This document shows, in pieces, positions 9,780-18,292 of a DNA stretch of 64,000 nt (position 1 is its first letter; each line of letters opens with the position of its first letter). The position numbers were made by a program, and so were the translations under genes. The notes below the pieces were generated by a model, which had not been told where the DNA came from, did no database searches, and saw nothing but the letters and a program-made list of their open reading frames with translations. Source of the stretch: Aquisphaera insulae. GTDB taxonomy: Bacteria > Planctomycetota > Planctomycetia > Isosphaerales > Isosphaeraceae. The stretch is taken from positions 186,001-250,000 of the forward strand of contig NZ_JAALJH010000004.1 of NCBI RefSeq assembly GCF_011064615.1, written 5' to 3'.

Positions 9780-9928
9780 CCGCAATGCCTTAATAAGAGA
9801 GACTCTTAAGTCTGATAGAATTCGGCGATCAGGAAGTTGCGGAACCGCGGCGCGCGACTTGCTCAACGATCGTTTGGAGCGATCGTGCCCGCCAACCCCG
9901 GCCACGCCGACGACTCAGGAGACCGAGA
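9780..9928 (+). promoter_or_regulatory. AT-rich candidate promoter region
   Basis: After the terminator comes an unusually AT-rich stretch, TTAATAAGAGAGACTCTTAA (9789-9808), containing AAGAG-AGA-CTCTT, then GATAGAATTC. GATAGAAT resembles a -10. It may drive the short open frame at 9929. No tested consensus supports it. Confidence 0.3.
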
Positions 9929-10003
9929 ATGCTGATGTTGTTCTGGACCCCCTACCATCTCCTCCGGTCGTTCACGAAGAACCGACTCACGTCAGACCGA
10001 TAA
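9929..10003 (+). CDS. Possible 24-residue small protein
   Basis: ATG at 9929 follows AGGAGA by about six bases, a better ribosome site than many large genes here. The 24-residue product starts MLMLFWTPYHLL and ends in a basic tail. No family is recognised. It could be a small membrane peptide or a chance frame in a gene-poor gap; nothing is seen between 10003 and the next small gene at 10323. Confidence 0.3.
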   Translation: MLMLFWTPYHLLRSFTKNRLTSDR

Positions 10004-10322
10004 CTCCTCTTCGAGGAGCCCGGACCAACCGCCCACGAATGCCGCCAACCTCTTCCGGCCTTCTGTCCGTGTCCCGCCGGTCCTGCAACCCATCTCGGAT
10101 GCGTCATCGAATCGAGACGCGGGATCCGTCGGCAATCGGTTCCGTGCATTTGCGACAGCAAGGCCCGGCCAAATCCACAACGGGGCAAGAGGTCCCGACC
10201 AGGATCCCTTGAGATCAAGCCGGGCGTCGGTTATATCTTAGGTTTTCCCTCCGACTTGATCGTGACGCCGTCGGATACCTGGAACCGCAGGTCCTGATTT
10301 TCGAAAGCCCCGAGGAGAACGC

Positions 10323-10412
10323 ATGGCCAGTCGTCGCCGTGGAAAGGGTCGCCGCAAGGTCGGCCGGAAGAAGCGTCGGATGCGCAGCCGGATCCGCCAT
10401 CGCAAGAAGTAA
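10323..10412 (+). CDS. 29-residue highly basic microprotein (bS22/COX24-like?)
   Basis: ATG 10323 is preceded by GAGGAG about seven bases upstream. The product has 19 Arg/Lys among 29 residues and contains GRRKVGRKKRRMRSRIRH. It resembles in length and composition the short AURKAIP1/COX24-domain proteins, such as mycobacterial ribosomal protein bS22 with its KKRRKRM core, so a ribosome-bound or RNA-binding role is plausible. A strong terminator follows, making a monocistronic unit of the size expected for an abundant small mRNA. Homology is suggested, not shown. Confidence 0.65.
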   Translation: MASRRRGKGRRKVGRKKRRMRSRIRHRKK

Positions 10413-10550
10413 TGCCCGCCATCGCTTTGAGGCGTAACCGACCGGTACGCTCGCCGTTGGACGCGACCCCACCTGGCCGTCATGCCCGGCGCGGATCGTC
10501 CAGGCGACGCTCCCCGCCTCAGCCCCACCAACCAGGCGATTCCGATGCAT

Positions 10551-10588
10551 GCCCCGGCGCCGGCCCTTCTCGGCTCCGGGGCCTTTTT
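10551..10588 (+). terminator. Intrinsic terminator after the basic microprotein
   Basis: GCCCCGG (10551-10557) pairs with CCGGGGC (10576-10582), extended by a GCCG/CGGC inner pairing, and is followed by CTTTTTCG. Confidence 0.8.
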
Positions 10589-10641
10589 CGTTGGGTTGAG
10601 GCCGCGAAACCGAGGCGACAGCGAAAAACGACGTCATCGAT

Positions 10642-10671
10642 TTGTCTCCGATTGGGTCCGCCTCCTAAGAT
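10642..10671 (+). promoter_or_regulatory. Candidate sigma70-type promoter of the YbeD-like gene
   Basis: TTGTCT (10642-10647), an 18-base spacer, then TAAGAT (10666-10671), about 57 bases before the ATG at 10728. Confidence 0.4.
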
Positions 10672-10727
10672 GAATTGGTGAATCGCCAGCTCGCGACAGG
10701 ACCGCGGATCTCGCGGAAGAGGGGCCC

Positions 10728-11024
10728 ATGGAAGAAAACGTCGATCATCGCCCTTCGGTGGAACTGCTCGAGTCGACGCATCTGTTCCCGGGCGTCTACC
10801 GGATCAAGGCCATCGGCCGAAGTACCGGCGATTTCGAGCGGCGGGTCGTCGAGGCCGTCGTGGGCCATCTCGCCGCGCCGTCGGAGCTGGATCACTCGGT
10901 GCGGAGCACGCCCGGGGGGCGGCATCTCGCCGTCACGCTCGACATCACGGTTCAGAATGCGGAACAGGTTCGCTCCATCTATGCCGCGATCCGAGAGCTG
11001 GAAGGGCTGACGCTCCTCTTCTGA
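10728..11024 (+). CDS. DUF493/YbeD-like protein
   Basis: 98 residues, the normal size of the YbeD (DUF493) family: FPGVYRIKAIGR at 21-32, a central helix ending AVVGHL, STPGGRHLAVTLDITV, then QVRSIYAAIREL before a short C-terminal strand. The family has a ferredoxin-like alpha/beta fold resembling the ACT regulatory fold; its role is unsettled. AGAGGGG precedes the start. It is probably monocistronic, between its own promoter candidate and a 157-base gap. Confidence 0.82.
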   Translation: MEENVDHRPSVELLESTHLFPGVYRIKAIGRSTGDFERRVVEAVVGHLAAPSELDHSVRSTPGGRHLAVTLDITVQNAEQVRSIYAAIRELEGLTLLF

Positions 11025-11181
11025 ATGGTATCCGCGCCAAATCATCGCCCTCCCTCGATTTCATTTCCTCTCCCGGAACCCTCGGCTATGATGCTCAGGC
11101 GGCCGGCGAGACGCCGCAAGGGCCATTCATGCGTGGCGTGCAACGGGCCCGCTCAGGACTCCTCGAGGACCCCGGCAAGCG

Positions 11182-12321
11182 ATGATCGAAGCCTCCTCGA
11201 CGCCCTCCCCCCCGGCGCAGTGGATTGACCTTTCGCGGTGTGACGATCCGCGCGACGCCGTTCACCAGTCGGTCGCCTGCCTGGCCCAGGGCGGTGTGCT
11301 CGGCGTCGTGACCGAGGCGGCCTCTGCCCTGGCGGCCAGTACCCTGAGCCCCGGGGGACTGGGCCGGCTTCGATCCCTCTGCCGACTGGCCGAGGACGAG
11401 CCGCTGCCGGTCCTGGTGCGCGGGGCCGAGGAGTCACGCGACTGGGCCCCCGCGATGCCCGCCGCCGGTCGACGACTGGCCGAAAGGCTCTGGCCCGGTC
11501 CTCTGGTGCTGCAACTTCCCGAGGCGGCAAACGCGGGGCTCTCCGGCCGGCTGCCGAGTGAGGCCCGGGACCTGATCGCCCCTTCGGGGGAGCTCGCGCT
11601 CGCCTGTTCTCCGGAGCCGTTCCTGCGGGGCATCCTGGAGCTGATCCCCGGCCATCTGGCCATGGGCAAGGCCTCCGAGAGTCAGGCCGCGTCCGGGACT
11701 TCTCCGGGCCTCCGCGGACTCCGCGGGCTCGACCTGGTCGTCGATTCGGGTTCCATCCCGTCGGGCCGGGAGAGCACGCTCGTCCGCGTCGACGGCCAGG
11801 GCTGGTCCATCCTCCGTCAGGGGGCCATCGACGAACGGACGCTCGTGCGGATGTCCTCCCGGATCATCCTGTTCGTGTGCACCGGCAACACCTGCCGCAG
11901 CCCGATGGCCGAGGCGATCTGCAAGTCTCTGCTCGCTCGCCGGTATGCCTGCGACGCGGAACAACTGGAAGAGAAGGGGATGGTGGTCCTTTCCGCGGGG
12001 GTCGCCACCGCCGGGGGCTCTCCGGCCACGAGCCAGGCGGTGGAAGTCCTACGGTCGCTGGGCGGGAACCTCGGGTCGCATCGCAGCCGCCGGGTCACGG
12101 CCGACCTGGTCCGCCAGGCCGACCACCTCTTCGCCATGACGATGGACCACCTGGACGCCCTGCTCGACGTGGTCCCCGAGGCGGCGCCCCACGCCATGCT
12201 CCTTGACCCACAGGGCCGCGACGTCCCCGACCCCTTCGGCTCCGACCAGGAGGTCTACCGCCAGACCGCCCAGGCCATCGAGGCCATGATCCGAGAGCGA
12301 CTCCGCGAGCTCGAGATTTGA
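11182..12321 (+). CDS. Fusion: degenerate Sua5/YrdC domain + low-molecular-weight protein phosphatase
   Basis: 379 residues. Residues about 15-225 follow the Sua5/YrdC/YciO order (GVLGVVTEA, LAEDEPLPVLV, ERLWPGPLVLQL, VVDSGSIPSGRESTLVRV, ILRQGAI), the enzyme that makes threonylcarbamoyl-AMP for tRNA t6A. The usual KxR before the DxPLPVLV segment reads SLCR, and the SAN motif reads SES, so activity is doubtful. Residues about 228-375 are a complete LMW-PTP: FVCTGNTCRSPMAEAI P-loop (Cys and Arg) and the general acid in DVPDPFG. Firmicutes keep such genes adjacent (ywlC, ywlE); here they are one chain. The phosphatase may act on tyrosine or arginine phosphate. The start is uncertain, because the site before 11182 is weak. 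Confidence 0.85.
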   Translation: MIEASSTPSPPAQWIDLSRCDDPRDAVHQSVACLAQGGVLGVVTEAASALAASTLSPGGLGRLRSLCRLAEDEPLPVLVRGAEESRDWAPAMPAAGRRLAERLWPGPLVLQLPEAANAGLSGRLPSEARDLIAPSGELALACSPEPFLRGILELIPGHLAMGKASESQAASGTSPGLRGLRGLDLVVDSGSIPSGRESTLVRVDGQGWSILRQGAIDERTLVRMSSRIILFVCTGNTCRSPMAEAICKSLLARRYACDAEQLEEKGMVVLSAGVATAGGSPATSQAVEVLRSLGGNLGSHRSRRVTADLVRQADHLFAMTMDHLDALLDVVPEAAPHAMLLDPQGRDVPDPFGSDQEVYRQTAQAIEAMIRERLRELEI

Positions 12322-13208
12322 ATCACGCTTCGATCGATCGGGGCTCTTCTCCCCGCCCCGAACTCCCGAGAGGGAAGCGTTTCTACCACGGATAGCGCGG
12401 ATGGCACGGACGGGGACGGGGGGAGGAATTGAGCCAGAGATGGACACCGATAAACACTGATTCGATTTGGAATCAAATCCCGAATTCAGGTTAGGGGATC
12501 CCGACTCTCCGCCGGCCCGCTCCAACTCCAAATCCGACTCCGACCCCAGCCCCTTCATCCCCCCAGCCCCACCCCTTTCTACTTTCCCCTCCCTCTCCTC
12601 ATCCCCATTCCTTCCCTCCGATCCCTCTCTCTCTCCCCATCGGTGTTCATCTGTGTTTATCTGTGGCTCAATTCCTCCCCCCGTCCCCATCCGTGGATCA
12701 AGCCCTCCGGATCCCATCTGCGGTCCTTCGCCGCCCGCGGCGGCTGGGACGTGTTCGAGTACTGGGCAAATCCGTTGGGGTGGACGGAGATGGTGCGCCG
12801 GGAGTGAGGCCGACGCGACCGGATTGGTTCTCAGGTAGAAGATCCCGGCGGCGGCCTGTGGTGGAACGAGAGCAGGCGGTCCCGCCGCAGGATTCCACTT
12901 TCGCCGCGAGGGGCTCGGGGGTAGCCTGGCTCATCGTCGGCCTCCCTGGGGACGAGTCTGGATGGGGCCCGGTCCCGAGCGGGGAGGTCCACGAGCCCGG
13001 GAAAGGGGGACAGGCGCCTCGAAGACTCGGAGCCAGTCCCCGTTTCCCTCAGCCCCCGGCCTTGTGGGACAGATCCTCCGTGCGCCAGCCCATCCTCGTC
13101 GAGTCCACGGCGTCCGGTGACTCCATCGGGCCGAGCCTGGTTCCGGGAGTGAAGGGGGCCTCGTTCGCGATTGCTTCCGCTCAAGCCCACCCCCCCGGAG
13201 CCACCCGC
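12322..13208. other. 887-base gap without a supported gene
   Basis: It holds the inverted-repeat element at 12387-12697 with a pyrimidine-rich centre (12530-12640). The rest (12700-13190) is open in several frames but shows no conserved protein or strong start; the queA frame stays open through it. Confidence 0.5.
12387..12697. repeat. Large imperfect inverted repeat with CT-rich centre
   Basis: The left arm (about 12387-12460: CCACGGAT, ACGGGGACGGGGGGAGGAAT, TGAGCCAGAGA, CACCGATAAACACTGA) is complementary to the right arm (about 12637-12697). The best core is GGGACGGGGGGAGGAATTGAGCCA. Next to the left arm is a small palindrome, GATTTGGAATCAAATC (12464-12479). The arms contain CACCGATAAACAC-type text like dispersed repeats found in planctomycete and verrucomicrobial genomes (from memory). 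No transposase is inside. Confidence 0.65.
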
Positions 13209-14261
13209 GTGCTCGCCTCCGAGTTCGACTTCGACCTGCCCGATGAGCTGATCGCCCAGCATCCGGCGGCGGCCCGCGAGCATTCCCGGCTGATGGTCGT
13301 CCGCCGCGACGGTGGCCGCATCGAGCACCATCGGTTCGACGAGCTCCCGGCGCTGCTGGGCGGTGGCGACATCCTGGCGAGGAACTGCACGAGGGTCGTC
13401 CCGGCCCGGCTGATCGGCCGCCGCGAGGCGACCGGCGGCAAGTGGGAGGGGCTCTTCCTCCGCGAGATCGAGGGAGGCGGCTGGGAGATCCTGGCGACCA
13501 CCCGCGGCCGGCCCGCGGCCGGCGAGTGCGTCGTCATCGGCGAGGACGGCGATCGCGGCCTCCGACTGCGCCTCGAATCCCGCGGCGACGAGGGCCGGTG
13601 GGTCGTCCGGCCGATGCCCTCGTCGACGCCGTCGTCGTCGACGCTGGAGCTGCTCGATCGATATGGCCGGATCCCCCTGCCCCCCTACATCCGCAAGGGC
13701 CGCGCGGGCGAGGAGGATCGCGAGCGGTATCAGACGGTCTTCGCCCGGAGTCCCGGCTCGGTCGCGGCGCCGACGGCCGGGCTCCACTTCAGCGAGGGGG
13801 TCTTCCGGGACCTGGCCGCGAAGGGGATCTCGTGGGTCGACCTGACGCTGCACGTCGGCATCGGCACGTTCCGGCCGATGGAGGCGGAGCGGATCGATGA
13901 CCACGTGATGCACGCCGAATGGGCGGAGCTGACCGCCCACGCCGCCCTTGCCCTCAACGCCCGCCGGGCCGCCGGCGGGCGGGTCGTGGCGGTGGGCACG
14001 ACCTCGGCGAGGACGCTGGAGTCGGCCGCGGCCGGGGGCTCGATCGCGGCGTTCTCCGGCCCGACCGACCTGTTCATCCGCCCCGGGCACAACTTCCGGG
14101 GGCTCGACGCCCTGATCACGAACTTCCACCTCCCGCGGAGCAGCCTGCTGGTCCTCGTCAGCGCCCTGGCGGGCGTCGAGCTGATCCGCGCGGCCTACCG
14201 CGAGGCCGTGGCGCGACGCTACCGGTTCTTCAGCTACGGCGACGCGATGCTCATCGTCTGA
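13209..14261 (+). CDS. queA: S-adenosylmethionine:tRNA ribosyltransferase-isomerase
   Basis: 350 residues from a GTG at 13209. QueA transfers the ribosyl part of SAM to 7-deazaguanine-modified tRNA, making epoxyqueuosine at the wobble base. Family motifs: FDFDLPDELIAQHPA at the start, LPPYIRKGRAGEEDRERYQTV, GSVAAPTAGLHFSE, LHVGIGTFRP, VVAVGTTSARTLES, NFHLPRSSLLVLVSAL, and the YRFFSYGDAMLI end. I chose GTG 13209 because CGGAG stands about nine bases upstream and the protein then has the usual length; the frame is open further upstream without homology. DUF5658 follows 175 bases later. Confidence 0.94.
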   Translation: MLASEFDFDLPDELIAQHPAAAREHSRLMVVRRDGGRIEHHRFDELPALLGGGDILARNCTRVVPARLIGRREATGGKWEGLFLREIEGGGWEILATTRGRPAAGECVVIGEDGDRGLRLRLESRGDEGRWVVRPMPSSTPSSSTLELLDRYGRIPLPPYIRKGRAGEEDRERYQTVFARSPGSVAAPTAGLHFSEGVFRDLAAKGISWVDLTLHVGIGTFRPMEAERIDDHVMHAEWAELTAHAALALNARRAAGGRVVAVGTTSARTLESAAAGGSIAAFSGPTDLFIRPGHNFRGLDALITNFHLPRSSLLVLVSALAGVELIRAAYREAVARRYRFFSYGDAMLIV

Positions 14262-14436
14262 TGCCCCGAGATGGCGATGTTGTCGCGCGGAATCGGGGCG
14301 GTTGCTTCCGGTCATCAACGGGTCCCGGACGACCCACCCGGAGGTACTTTCGAGTGGCGGCCACACCTCGGCCCCCGGGCGAGGGGACGGACCCATCGCC
14401 GATGCACGATGCAGGCCACGAGGAACCACCGCGAAC

Positions 14437-14940
14437 ATGACCTACGGACGACCGGAACCCTGCGGAGCCGGATCCGGAGCCGGCGAGGCCCCGGCCACCC
14501 CTTTCCGTCGCGACATCCCCGACCGGCGGAGGCGACCGACGGGGCCGCTCGACGCCCTGCGGATCTTCGGCCGGCGCGGGCGAGTCCGCCGGGCCCCGGA
14601 TCGGGTGGGGGCCTACTTCCTGGATCGATTCGACGCGACCACCCTGGCCTTCACCCTGGCGATCCTGGCGTTGAGCCTCATCGACGGCCTGCTGACGATC
14701 GAGCTGCTGGACCGCAACGGGGAGGAGATCAACCCCGTGATGCGGCACTTCCTGGGGCACGGCCACGGCCCCTTCCTGATGGCGAAATACTGCCTGACCG
14801 CGGCGGGGCTACCGTTCCTGGTCGTCTTCAAGAACTGGCCGTTCTGGGGCACTCGCTTCCGGGTCGGCTACCTGCTGCCGCTGGTCCTGGCCCTTTACGT
14901 CGCCCTGCTCACTTATCAGCTCCACCTGCTGCACGGCTGA
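14437..14940 (+). CDS. DUF5658 membrane protein
   Basis: 167 residues with a charged N-terminal half (about 1-65, Arg/Pro-rich, cytoplasmic) and three hydrophobic segments. SLIDGLLTIELLDRNGEEINPVM and AKYCLTAAG match the DUF5658 pattern (Asp/Thr in the first helix, then E-x-NP and a lysine-containing helix). Function is unknown. The start is uncertain: GAGG is about 13 bases before ATG 14437, and the frame is open to 14302. Its last 32 bases overlap the 3' end of the convergent secretin gene. Confidence 0.75.
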   Translation: MTYGRPEPCGAGSGAGEAPATPFRRDIPDRRRRPTGPLDALRIFGRRGRVRRAPDRVGAYFLDRFDATTLAFTLAILALSLIDGLLTIELLDRNGEEINPVMRHFLGHGHGPFLMAKYCLTAAGLPFLVVFKNWPFWGTRFRVGYLLPLVLALYVALLTYQLHLLHG

Positions 14941-17938
14941 GGGGCCGGGCATCGGCCGGCAGGAGCAGCCGCATCCCGACGTTCACGCCGCCCGCCTCCG
15001 CGAGCATGTCCTGGTTGAGCGCGGCGATCTCGCCGCCGCGGCCCGGATCGCCGAGCCGATCCTGGGCGATGCTCCGGAGCGTCTCCCGGCGACGGACGAC
15101 GTGGATCACGAGGCCGGCATCGGCCGGGAGGACCTCAGCAGCCTCGGGGGCGGCCGGCGACGGGGTCGATGCGGCCGCGGTCGGCGCGGCGGCCGGCACG
15201 CCGGCCGATACCGGGCCGTAGGTCGCCGGCTGGATCGCGGCATCGCGGGTCGCCTGCCTGGCCGGTCGCGGCGCGGACCCGGACTGTGGCTGTGGCTGTG
15301 GCTGTGGCCGCGCCGGGGGCCGAGCGGCGGGGACGTCCTGGAGCTGGTCGCGGGGCGGGATCACCAGGCGGGTGCCGGCGCCCAACGCCCCGGGCCAGGC
15401 GACCGCGGACCGGTTGGCCCACCAGAGGGGCCGGGCGAGGTTGGACGAGCCGTAATATCGTTCCGAGAGGGAGCCGAAATCCTCCCCCGCGGCGACGACA
15501 TGCCGCCTGGCGGCGGCGGGTGCGGCGGGAGCGGGAGCGGCGGCCGTCGCGGCCGGCGTGAACGGGACGGGCGTCAGGTCCGGGATGTTCGACCCGGCGT
15601 GACGAGGTGCCTCGCGGGCCTCGATCGAGGCCCGCGCCACGCCGGTGTCCGACTTCGGCGGCTTCGAGGGCCGCCCCGTTCGGGCCGCGGCGACGGCCGG
15701 GGCCTGGGGTTGATCGGAGGATTCGAGCGTGTCCTTGAGCTCGGCCTTCGAGGCGTCGATCGTCTCCGCTCGCAGGAGCATGGTCCCGGAGAAGAAGGCC
15801 TTCTCCATGGACGAGGGGCTCGGCCCGGGCTTGTTCCCGGGCGATGGCGACGCGGGCGTCGGGGCGGGCGCCAACTCCATCTCCGGGGCCGACGGCGAGG
15901 CGGCGGCGCCCCGGTCGGGCCGCTTCGGGCCCCCCGCGAGAGGCGTCGCGGCGCCGGCGGCGGTGATCGCCAGGTCCCTCGTGCCCGCGGCCCCGATGGC
16001 CCCGGCGGGCGTCCCGGCGCGGCGCCCTCGCGTCCAGGAGGTCCGGGCGGCCGCAGGCGGCGCCGCGGCGGCGACGGAAAGGGGCGACGCCCCCGCGGCC
16101 GCCCCCTGCGGCTTGCGGGCCGAAGCCGCCGCCATCTCCTGGCCGGCCGACTCCGGCGACCAGATGTGGGGCGTCAGCAGGACGACCAGTTCCCGCCGCT
16201 TGTCCAGCTTGTCCTTGAACCCGAAGAGGTGGCCCACCACCGGCCACCGGCTGAGGCCGGGGAGTCCCTGCGACTGGTAATCGTCCTCGTCTTCCATCAG
16301 GCCGCCGATCACCAGCGTCGCCCCGTTGGGGACCATCACGTTGGTCGTCAGCTCCGCCGTGGTCGCGCTCGGGAGGTCATCCACGACCGCCCCCTGGCTC
16401 CGCTCCGGGTGGATCTCCAGCCGGACCATGCCGTCGCTGGAGACGAACGGCCGCAGCCTCAGGAGCGTGCCCACGTTCAGGAACTGGACCTGCTGGATCG
16501 TGCTGGTGAAGTTCTGCGAGAGGGTCCGGAAGCCCAGCCGCGAGCCGAGCTGGATTTCCGCCCGCTGCTTGTTGAGCACGAGGACCCGCGGGCTGGCCAG
16601 GACCTTGGTGCTGCCGACGGTCTCGAGCGCCCGGATGAATCCGGTGATGTTGTTGGAGACGAATCCGTACTTGATCCCGTTGGTCGAGGAGGCGAAGCCC
16701 GCGGGGTCCACCGGCGTCCCGGAGGCGATCTTGCCCGCGGCGGTGAGCACCTGCGCCGGGGTGAAGCCGGTGTTGGCGTTCAGGGCCGCCCCCGCGCCGA
16801 CCACGCCGAGCTGCTGGCCCAGGTTGTCGACGACCGCGAAGTTGACGCCGAGCTGCTGCTCCTTGTCCAGCTCCACGCTGATGATGACCGCCTCGATGAG
16901 CACCTGCACCGGCTGGATGTCCAGCCGGGCCACGATCTGGTCGATGATCTTGAGGTTGGACTCGTAATCCTGGATGACCAGCACGTCGTTGCCGGACATC
17001 GAGGCACCGCCCGTCGCCGGCTGGGTACCGCGCTGGATCGTCCCGGCGCCGCCGCTGACCACCGCACCGCTGCCGACCCCCCCCGCGCCGACCGCCCCCC
17101 CCATCCCGGTCCCCATGCTCCCGCCCGTGGCCAGCGTGGAGGCCTCGCTGACGCCGAACTGGTAGTTGGGGGTGGTCGCGAACCGCTTGCGGCCGACGTC
17201 CTCGCTCAGGAAGGGGGTGAGCATCACCATCAGCTCGTCCGCCCGGACGTAGTTCAGGCGGTAGACCTTGGTGATGATCCGCTCCTTCTTCTTGTTCTCG
17301 GCATCGTCCTTCAGCTCTTCCCGCGAGTAGATGAAGCGGATGTCCCCCTCGGTCTTCTCGACCAGGTCCGCCAGCTTGAGGACCGACTTGAGCAGGTCCT
17401 CGAGCGCGATCTTCTCGAAGTTGGCCGTGATCGTGCCGGAGACCTTGGGCGAGATCAGGATGTTCAGGCCGCCGCGACGGCTCAGGAGCTCCAGCAACTG
17501 GCGGACGTCCAGCTCGTTGGTGTGGAGGGTGACCAGCCCGTTGTCCTCGAACCGGACCTCCTGCGGCTGGATCGCGGCATCGGCCTTGCCGCCCTTGGCG
17601 TCGAGCTTGTTCCCGCCGTCGGGCCCGGGCCGGGCCGATGTCGGGCTACTCCCCCGCCCCTGCCCGCCCGCGGGTGACAGCGGCAGGGCCGGCGGCAACG
17701 GGTCCTTCCCGGTCGATGCAGCCCCCCCAAGCCCCGGAGTCGGCGGGGGCGGAGTCTGCCCGTCCTGGACGGCCGGACCGGACAGGAGCGTCAAGGCCGG
17801 TCCCGAGCCCGGCCCCGCGGCAGGCGGGTCGGAGCCGTCGGCTTGTGTCCCGGCACCCAGGCACGGCGTCAGGACAAGGCCGAAGCCCGCCAGCACCGCC
17901 CCAATCCCCGTAAAAGCTGTCCGGTTCAAGGGATACAA
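14909..17938 (-). CDS. gspD: Type II secretion/type IV pilus secretin with C-terminal LysM-like domains
   Basis: 1,009 residues. A signal-like N-terminus is followed by a Pro/Gly-rich stretch (about 35-120). Next come an N0/STN-type domain (VTLHTNELDVRQLLELL...), an N1 domain (TKVYRLNYVRADELMVML) with a Gly-rich insertion, and the secretin core from PVQVLIEAVIISV through ASPRVLVLN to VPNGATLVIGGL and RRELVVLLTPHIW. It should form the outer-membrane channel of the pseudopilus system. About 400 more residues follow: an Ala/Pro-rich linker and two LysM-like modules (VVAAGEDFGSLSERYYG and VVRRRETLRSIAQDRLGD), predicted peptidoglycan-binding. LysM after the secretin core is unusual. The gene is downstream of the lipoprotein and pseudopilin genes on the same strand. 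Confidence 0.9.
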   Translation of the reverse strand: MYPLNRTAFTGIGAVLAGFGLVLTPCLGAGTQADGSDPPAAGPGSGPALTLLSGPAVQDGQTPPPPTPGLGGAASTGKDPLPPALPLSPAGGQGRGSSPTSARPGPDGGNKLDAKGGKADAAIQPQEVRFEDNGLVTLHTNELDVRQLLELLSRRGGLNILISPKVSGTITANFEKIALEDLLKSVLKLADLVEKTEGDIRFIYSREELKDDAENKKKERIITKVYRLNYVRADELMVMLTPFLSEDVGRKRFATTPNYQFGVSEASTLATGGSMGTGMGGAVGAGGVGSGAVVSGGAGTIQRGTQPATGGASMSGNDVLVIQDYESNLKIIDQIVARLDIQPVQVLIEAVIISVELDKEQQLGVNFAVVDNLGQQLGVVGAGAALNANTGFTPAQVLTAAGKIASGTPVDPAGFASSTNGIKYGFVSNNITGFIRALETVGSTKVLASPRVLVLNKQRAEIQLGSRLGFRTLSQNFTSTIQQVQFLNVGTLLRLRPFVSSDGMVRLEIHPERSQGAVVDDLPSATTAELTTNVMVPNGATLVIGGLMEDEDDYQSQGLPGLSRWPVVGHLFGFKDKLDKRRELVVLLTPHIWSPESAGQEMAAASARKPQGAAAGASPLSVAAAAPPAAARTSWTRGRRAGTPAGAIGAAGTRDLAITAAGAATPLAGGPKRPDRGAAASPSAPEMELAPAPTPASPSPGNKPGPSPSSMEKAFFSGTMLLRAETIDASKAELKDTLESSDQPQAPAVAAARTGRPSKPPKSDTGVARASIEAREAPRHAGSNIPDLTPVPFTPAATAAAPAPAAPAAARRHVVAAGEDFGSLSERYYGSSNLARPLWWANRSAVAWPGALGAGTRLVIPPRDQLQDVPAARPPARPQPQPQPQSGSAPRPARQATRDAAIQPATYGPVSAGVPAAAPTAAASTPSPAAPEAAEVLPADAGLVIHVVRRRETLRSIAQDRLGDPGRGGEIAALNQDMLAEAGGVNVGMRLLLPADARPLSRAAGGADK

Positions 17939-18292
17939 CCCTCGCGATTGCAGTCAAGGTTTCGCCGGCATGCCAACGGGCCGGTCCCCTGGATGGAAGC
18001 CGACGTCGCAGGACAGGCCGCGGACCGGGCAAGATATGCAGCGCCCGGCCCCGTCTCTCCCTAGATTCGGCGGCCCAGAAGGGCAAACTTAAGCATTGTT
18101 CCGATGATGATGGTCCGTGAAGAATTGCCGGTTATGCCGAAGCGTCAGGATAAACCCCTTGAAGCACCTGGCCAGGCACGCGCACGGCCAGGACACGCGC
18201 AAAGGTCCGGCCGCCCTGCGACGGGGCGGCCGGACCTGCCTTGGTTTCCGCGATCCTGGCTTCCGCGACCTCGCCCTTCCCCCTCGACGCGT
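17939..18292. other. 354-base spacer between lipoprotein and secretin genes
   Basis: It holds the terminator hairpin at 18204-18236 and, nearer the secretin start, a modestly AT-rich patch (GGGCAAACTTAAGCATTG, 18078-18095) that could carry the secretin promoter on the minus strand. No gene is seen. Confidence 0.5.
18204..18236 (-). terminator. Terminator of the DUF3568 lipoprotein gene
   Basis: A 13-base perfect stem GGTCCGGCCGCCC (18204-18216) / complement (18224-18236), loop TGCGACG. Read on the minus strand it is followed by a short T-run (TTTGCGCG). It separates the lipoprotein from the secretin gene. Confidence 0.7.

Noticed and set aside
12663..13208. N-terminal extension of QueA of about 180 residues
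   Set aside because: The extension includes the inverted-repeat arm, is low complexity, and the GTG at 13209 gives the normal QueA length with a ribosome site.
15101..17677. 858-codon plus-strand frame
   Set aside because: Antisense of the secretin gene, whose VPNGATLVIGGL signature fixes the real strand.
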